A stretch of 8,042 nt of DNA from Verrucomicrobiales bacterium (GTDB lineage: Bacteria; Verrucomicrobiota; Verrucomicrobiia; Limisphaerales; F1-80-MAGS106), in the NCBI GenBank assembly GCA_947487925.1, contig CANLCA010000109.1, positions 1 through 8,042 on the forward strand, given 5' to 3'. Below the pieces are notes generated by a model. That model had not been told where the DNA came from. It did not search any database and saw only the letters and a list, made by a program, of their open reading frames with translations. This document shows, one piece after another, positions 5,959-8,042 of the stretch. The position numbers and the translations under genes are program-made. How positions within the stretch are numbered: the stretch's first letter is position 1; each line of letters begins with the position of its first letter.

Positions 5959-7058
5959 AAATCATCCGAATCCTCGCTTATCGCGTCGAACTTCCGCTGC
6001 ACGAGACCACCTATAAGTGGTCCGGAGGCAAATCTGTGACTCTTTTCGACAGCACCATCGTGCGCGTCGAAACGGACACGGGACTAGTCGGCCACGGCGA
6101 GGTCTGCCCGCTTGGCCCGTTCTACCTTCCCGCCTACGCCGAAGGTGTGCGCACCGGGCTGCGAGAGCTCGGCCCTCATTTGATCGGTGATGACCCGTGC
6201 CAAGTCGCCAAGCTCAATCGAAAGATGGACGCCGTGCTCAAGGGCCATCCGTACGTCAAGAGCGGGATCGACGTCGCGTGCTGGGATATCCTAGGCCAAG
6301 CCTGCGGCATGCCTGTTTGCGAACTACTCGGCGGCCGCTACGGCCCCGATTTCCATCTCTACAGAGCCATTTCCCAGGAGGACCCGGATGCGATGGCAGC
6401 CAAGGTTGCGGGATATCGCGCCGAGGGCTATCGCCGCTTTCAGCTCAAAGTCGGAGGCGACCCCGACGTCGATATCGAGCGAATCCACGCGGTCGCTGCG
6501 CAACTCCAAACCGGCGATCGGCTCGTGGCAGACGCCAACACCGGCTGGGTGCAGCACGAAGCGGTGCGTGTCGCACGCGCCGTCAGGGACGTAGACGTCT
6601 ACATCGAGCAGCCCTGCCTCACCTACGAGGAATGCCTCGCCGTCCGCCGCCAATGCGAACGCCCCTTCGTGCTGGATGAAACCATCGACGACCTCCATAT
6701 GCTCCTCCGCGCCAAAGCGGATCTGGCGATGGATGTCGTCAACTTAAAAATCAGCAAGCTCGGCGGCCTTACCAAAATAAGGCAGGCTCGCGACCTCTGC
6801 GTCAGCCTGGGCATCGCCATGACGTTGGAAGACAGTTGGGGCGGCGACATTGCCACCGCGGCGATCGCGCACCTCGCTCACAGCACGCCCACAGAGTTTC
6901 TTTTCACCACCACGGACTTCAATAGCTACGTCACGGTGAGCACGGCGGACGGTGCGCCGATGCGGCTGAACGGGCGTATGGCGGCATCCAACTCTCCCGG
7001 TCTTGGCATCGCACCACGCATGGACGTTTTGGGCAAACCCGCGCTCGAAATCACCTGA
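5955..7058 (+). CDS. cis-3-hydroxy-L-proline dehydratase (enolase superfamily, MR/MLE-like)
   Basis: The encoded protein has 367 residues and no signal peptide, so it is cytoplasmic. The expected reaction is dehydration of cis-3-hydroxy-L-proline to delta1-pyrroline-2-carboxylate, which a separate reductase turns into L-proline. The N-terminal capping domain contains YKWSGGKSVTLFDST (20-34) and GEVCPLGPFYLPAYAEGVR (48-66), both close to known members of this subgroup. The barrel carries FQLKVGGDPD with Lys165 and VVNLKISK with Lys265, the two catalytic lysines expected for this enzyme. Metal ligands expected of the superfamily are Asp193 (ADANTGW), Glu218 (IEQPC) and Asp241 (LDETID). EDSWGGD (292-298) is also typical. 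Length is normal. The start at 5955 overlaps the upstream stop as ATGA and gives the usual MKI beginning. 4-hydroxyproline betaine epimerase is a related alternative, but the GPFYLPAY segment favours the dehydratase. No pyrroline-2-carboxylate reductase or transporter lies in the window. Confidence 0.88.
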   Translation: MKIIRILAYRVELPLHETTYKWSGGKSVTLFDSTIVRVETDTGLVGHGEVCPLGPFYLPAYAEGVRTGLRELGPHLIGDDPCQVAKLNRKMDAVLKGHPYVKSGIDVACWDILGQACGMPVCELLGGRYGPDFHLYRAISQEDPDAMAAKVAGYRAEGYRRFQLKVGGDPDVDIERIHAVAAQLQTGDRLVADANTGWVQHEAVRVARAVRDVDVYIEQPCLTYEECLAVRRQCERPFVLDETIDDLHMLLRAKADLAMDVVNLKISKLGGLTKIRQARDLCVSLGIAMTLEDSWGGDIATAAIAHLAHSTPTEFLFTTTDFNSYVTVSTADGAPMRLNGRMAASNSPGLGIAPRMDVLGKPALEIT

Positions 7059-7063
7059 CAGGT
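7053..7063. repeat. Interrupted palindrome over the stop codon, with a second copy of one arm downstream
   Basis: ACCTG-A-CAGGT (7053-7063) is a perfect dyad about one base, and it contains the TGA of the dehydratase gene. CAGGTGA recurs at 7109-7115 and could instead pair with TCACCTG at 7051-7057 across 51 nt. No T-tract follows, so this is not a supported terminator. Confidence 0.25.
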
Positions 7064-7239
7064 TCGTCCAGTGCCCCTCTCTCACGCTCGGCCAAACATC
7101 TCACGTTACAGGTGACCCTTCAAAGCCGATTTGCTTGAATTCACAGATGAAGCTCAAAATTCGAACTCCGGAACTTCATAGAAAACGGCTCCGTTCGCGA
7201 CGTCTTGACCCGTTGCCTTTGTTCCCAAATACTCCCCAG
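7059..7239 (+). promoter_or_regulatory. Gap between the dehydratase and VCBS genes, with a short palindrome
   Basis: The 181-nt gap has no gene. AACGG-CT-CCGTT (7184-7195) is a palindrome about two bases, 44 nt upstream of the VCBS gene start. The region around 7130-7185 is A+T-richer than its flanks and could hold a promoter, but I find no convincing -35/-10 pair. There is no clear ribosome binding site before ATG 7240. Confidence 0.25.
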
Positions 7240-8042
7240 ATGATCACCAAGTCACTGACCGTCCTGGCCTCCATTGCTTTAACGCTGTCCGCTGACGCCG
7301 AGGACACGGTAGGGTTCAAGAAAATCAGACTCACGGACCAATTCATCAGCGAAGGCGCCCACGCCGGCGATTTCAACAAGGACGGCAAGAGGGACATCGT
7401 CGCCGGTTGGCAATGGTTCGCAGGGCCAGACTTCAAGAAGGCGCATGAATTTACCCCGCCGCCATCGAAACCCTACGACGGCGCAAAGAGCTATTCAGAC
7501 TACTTTCTGACCTACGTGTACGACTTCAACGGCGATAAGTGGGACGACATCCTGGTGTTCAGTTGGCCCGGAAAGGATGCCTCGTGGTACGAAAACCCTA
7601 AGGATCGAGGCGGCCACTGGTCCAAGCATAAGCTTCTCGACGAGGCCGATAACGAATCCCCTCAGCTCGGGGATATGAATGGCGACGGCAAACCGGAGCT
7701 GATCTGCCACACTGGTGGCCGGTTCGGTTTTGCCGAAATAGACTGGAAGAATATTTCGTCGCCGGCGAAATTCTGGCCGGTTTCACCGGAGGACAAAAAG
7801 AACATCTTCCGCTACACCCACGGCTACGGCTACGGCGACATCAATGGCGACGGCAAGCCCGACATTCTCGAAAAGAACGGATGGTGGGAACAGCCCAAAG
7901 ACTATCGCGCGGGGGGAGATTGGAAATTCCACAAAGCGCCCTTCGCCCCGGAAGGCCTGCGCGGAGGTGCCCAGATGCTGGTTCTTGACGTGAACGGTGA
8001 CGGCCGCAGGGACGTGATTACGAGCTGGGACGCCCACGGCTA
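7240..8042 (+). CDS. Exported VCBS/FG-GAP repeat protein, incomplete at the window end
   Basis: The frame is open from ATG 7240 to the end of the window (267 codons plus two bases). Residues 1-20 form a short signal peptide, KSLTVLASIALTLSADA, with cleavage likely before EDTV. Five calcium-binding-type loops follow at nearly even spacing of about 50 residues: DFNKDGKRD (44-52), DFNGDKWDD (95-103), DMNGDGKPE (145-153), DINGDGKPD (200-208) and DVNGDGRRD (250-258). Each sits in a beta-propeller blade of the FG-GAP/VCBS type, as in integrin alpha chains. Aromatic motifs between the loops (SWYENP, NGWWEQP, HTGGRFG) mark a subfamily often seen in Verrucomicrobiota and Planctomycetota with no assigned function. 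The second loop has Lys in place of the second Gly. It is probably periplasmic or extracellular. It lies 181 nt after the dehydratase gene on the same strand, so it may be a third operon member or have its own promoter. Confidence 0.85.
   Translation, partial: MITKSLTVLASIALTLSADAEDTVGFKKIRLTDQFISEGAHAGDFNKDGKRDIVAGWQWFAGPDFKKAHEFTPPPSKPYDGAKSYSDYFLTYVYDFNGDKWDDILVFSWPGKDASWYENPKDRGGHWSKHKLLDEADNESPQLGDMNGDGKPELICHTGGRFGFAEIDWKNISSPAKFWPVSPEDKKNIFRYTHGYGYGDINGDGKPDILEKNGWWEQPKDYRAGGDWKFHKAPFAPEGLRGGAQMLVLDVNGDGRRDVITSWDAHG

Noticed and set aside
6197..6679. 160-codon plus-strand frame inside the dehydratase gene
   Set aside because: It is Arg- and Pro-rich, as expected for an out-of-frame reading of GC-rich codons, and the main frame is strongly conserved there.

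Overview
The window looks like chromosomal DNA from a Verrucomicrobiota bacterium, possibly of the Pedosphaera/Limisphaerales type; a planctomycete is the main alternative. The reasons are a prepilin-like protein with an FTLIE leader and an H-X9-DG C-terminal motif, two exported PQQ-like beta-propellers, a VCBS/FG-GAP protein, a DUF1501 remnant and a PhoPQ-activated-type hydrolase tail. GC is moderately high and several starts are TTG. This lineage call is inferred from family content, not from a marker gene. I see no tRNA, rRNA, CRISPR array, transposase or phage gene.

Layout. Bases 2-181 hold the last 59 codons of a plus-strand gene that resembles the C-terminus of PhoPQ-activated pathogenicity-related proteins. 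Bases 362-733 (minus) hold a decayed DUF1501 gene. Its Tat-type N-terminus and its C-terminal quarter can still be read, in different frames, and the roughly 330-370 residues between are gone. Upstream of it on the same strand, 44 nt away, is an intact exported PQQ-like propeller gene (778-2163), so the pair was probably once an operon. A 340-bp divergent intergenic region with a perfect 14-bp tandem repeat separates this gene from an orphan prepilin-like gene (2504-3232). That gene converges, with an 18-nt gap, on a minus-strand gene for a multi-TM protein with a TraB/TIKI-like domain (3251-4420).

A second divergent region (4421-4641) contains a 15-bp GC-rich palindrome and a three-codon ORF that overlaps the next start. 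It leads into a plus-strand operon. The first gene is a second PQQ-like propeller with a signal peptide (4642-5958). It overlaps by ATGA a gene for a cis-3-hydroxy-L-proline dehydratase of the enolase superfamily (5955-7058), whose catalytic lysines K165 and K265 and metal ligands are all present. After 181 nt comes an exported VCBS/FG-GAP repeat protein (7240 to the window end, incomplete).

How the genes fit together. The dehydratase should feed cis-3-hydroxyproline towards proline through delta1-pyrroline-2-carboxylate, but the reductase for the second step is not in the window. The role of the exported propeller coupled to it is unknown. I find no defence system or other clearly new multi-gene system. 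The observations most worth checking are the DUF1501 relic, the propeller-dehydratase coupling, the minimal upstream ORF and palindrome ahead of that operon, and the membrane TraB-like protein.
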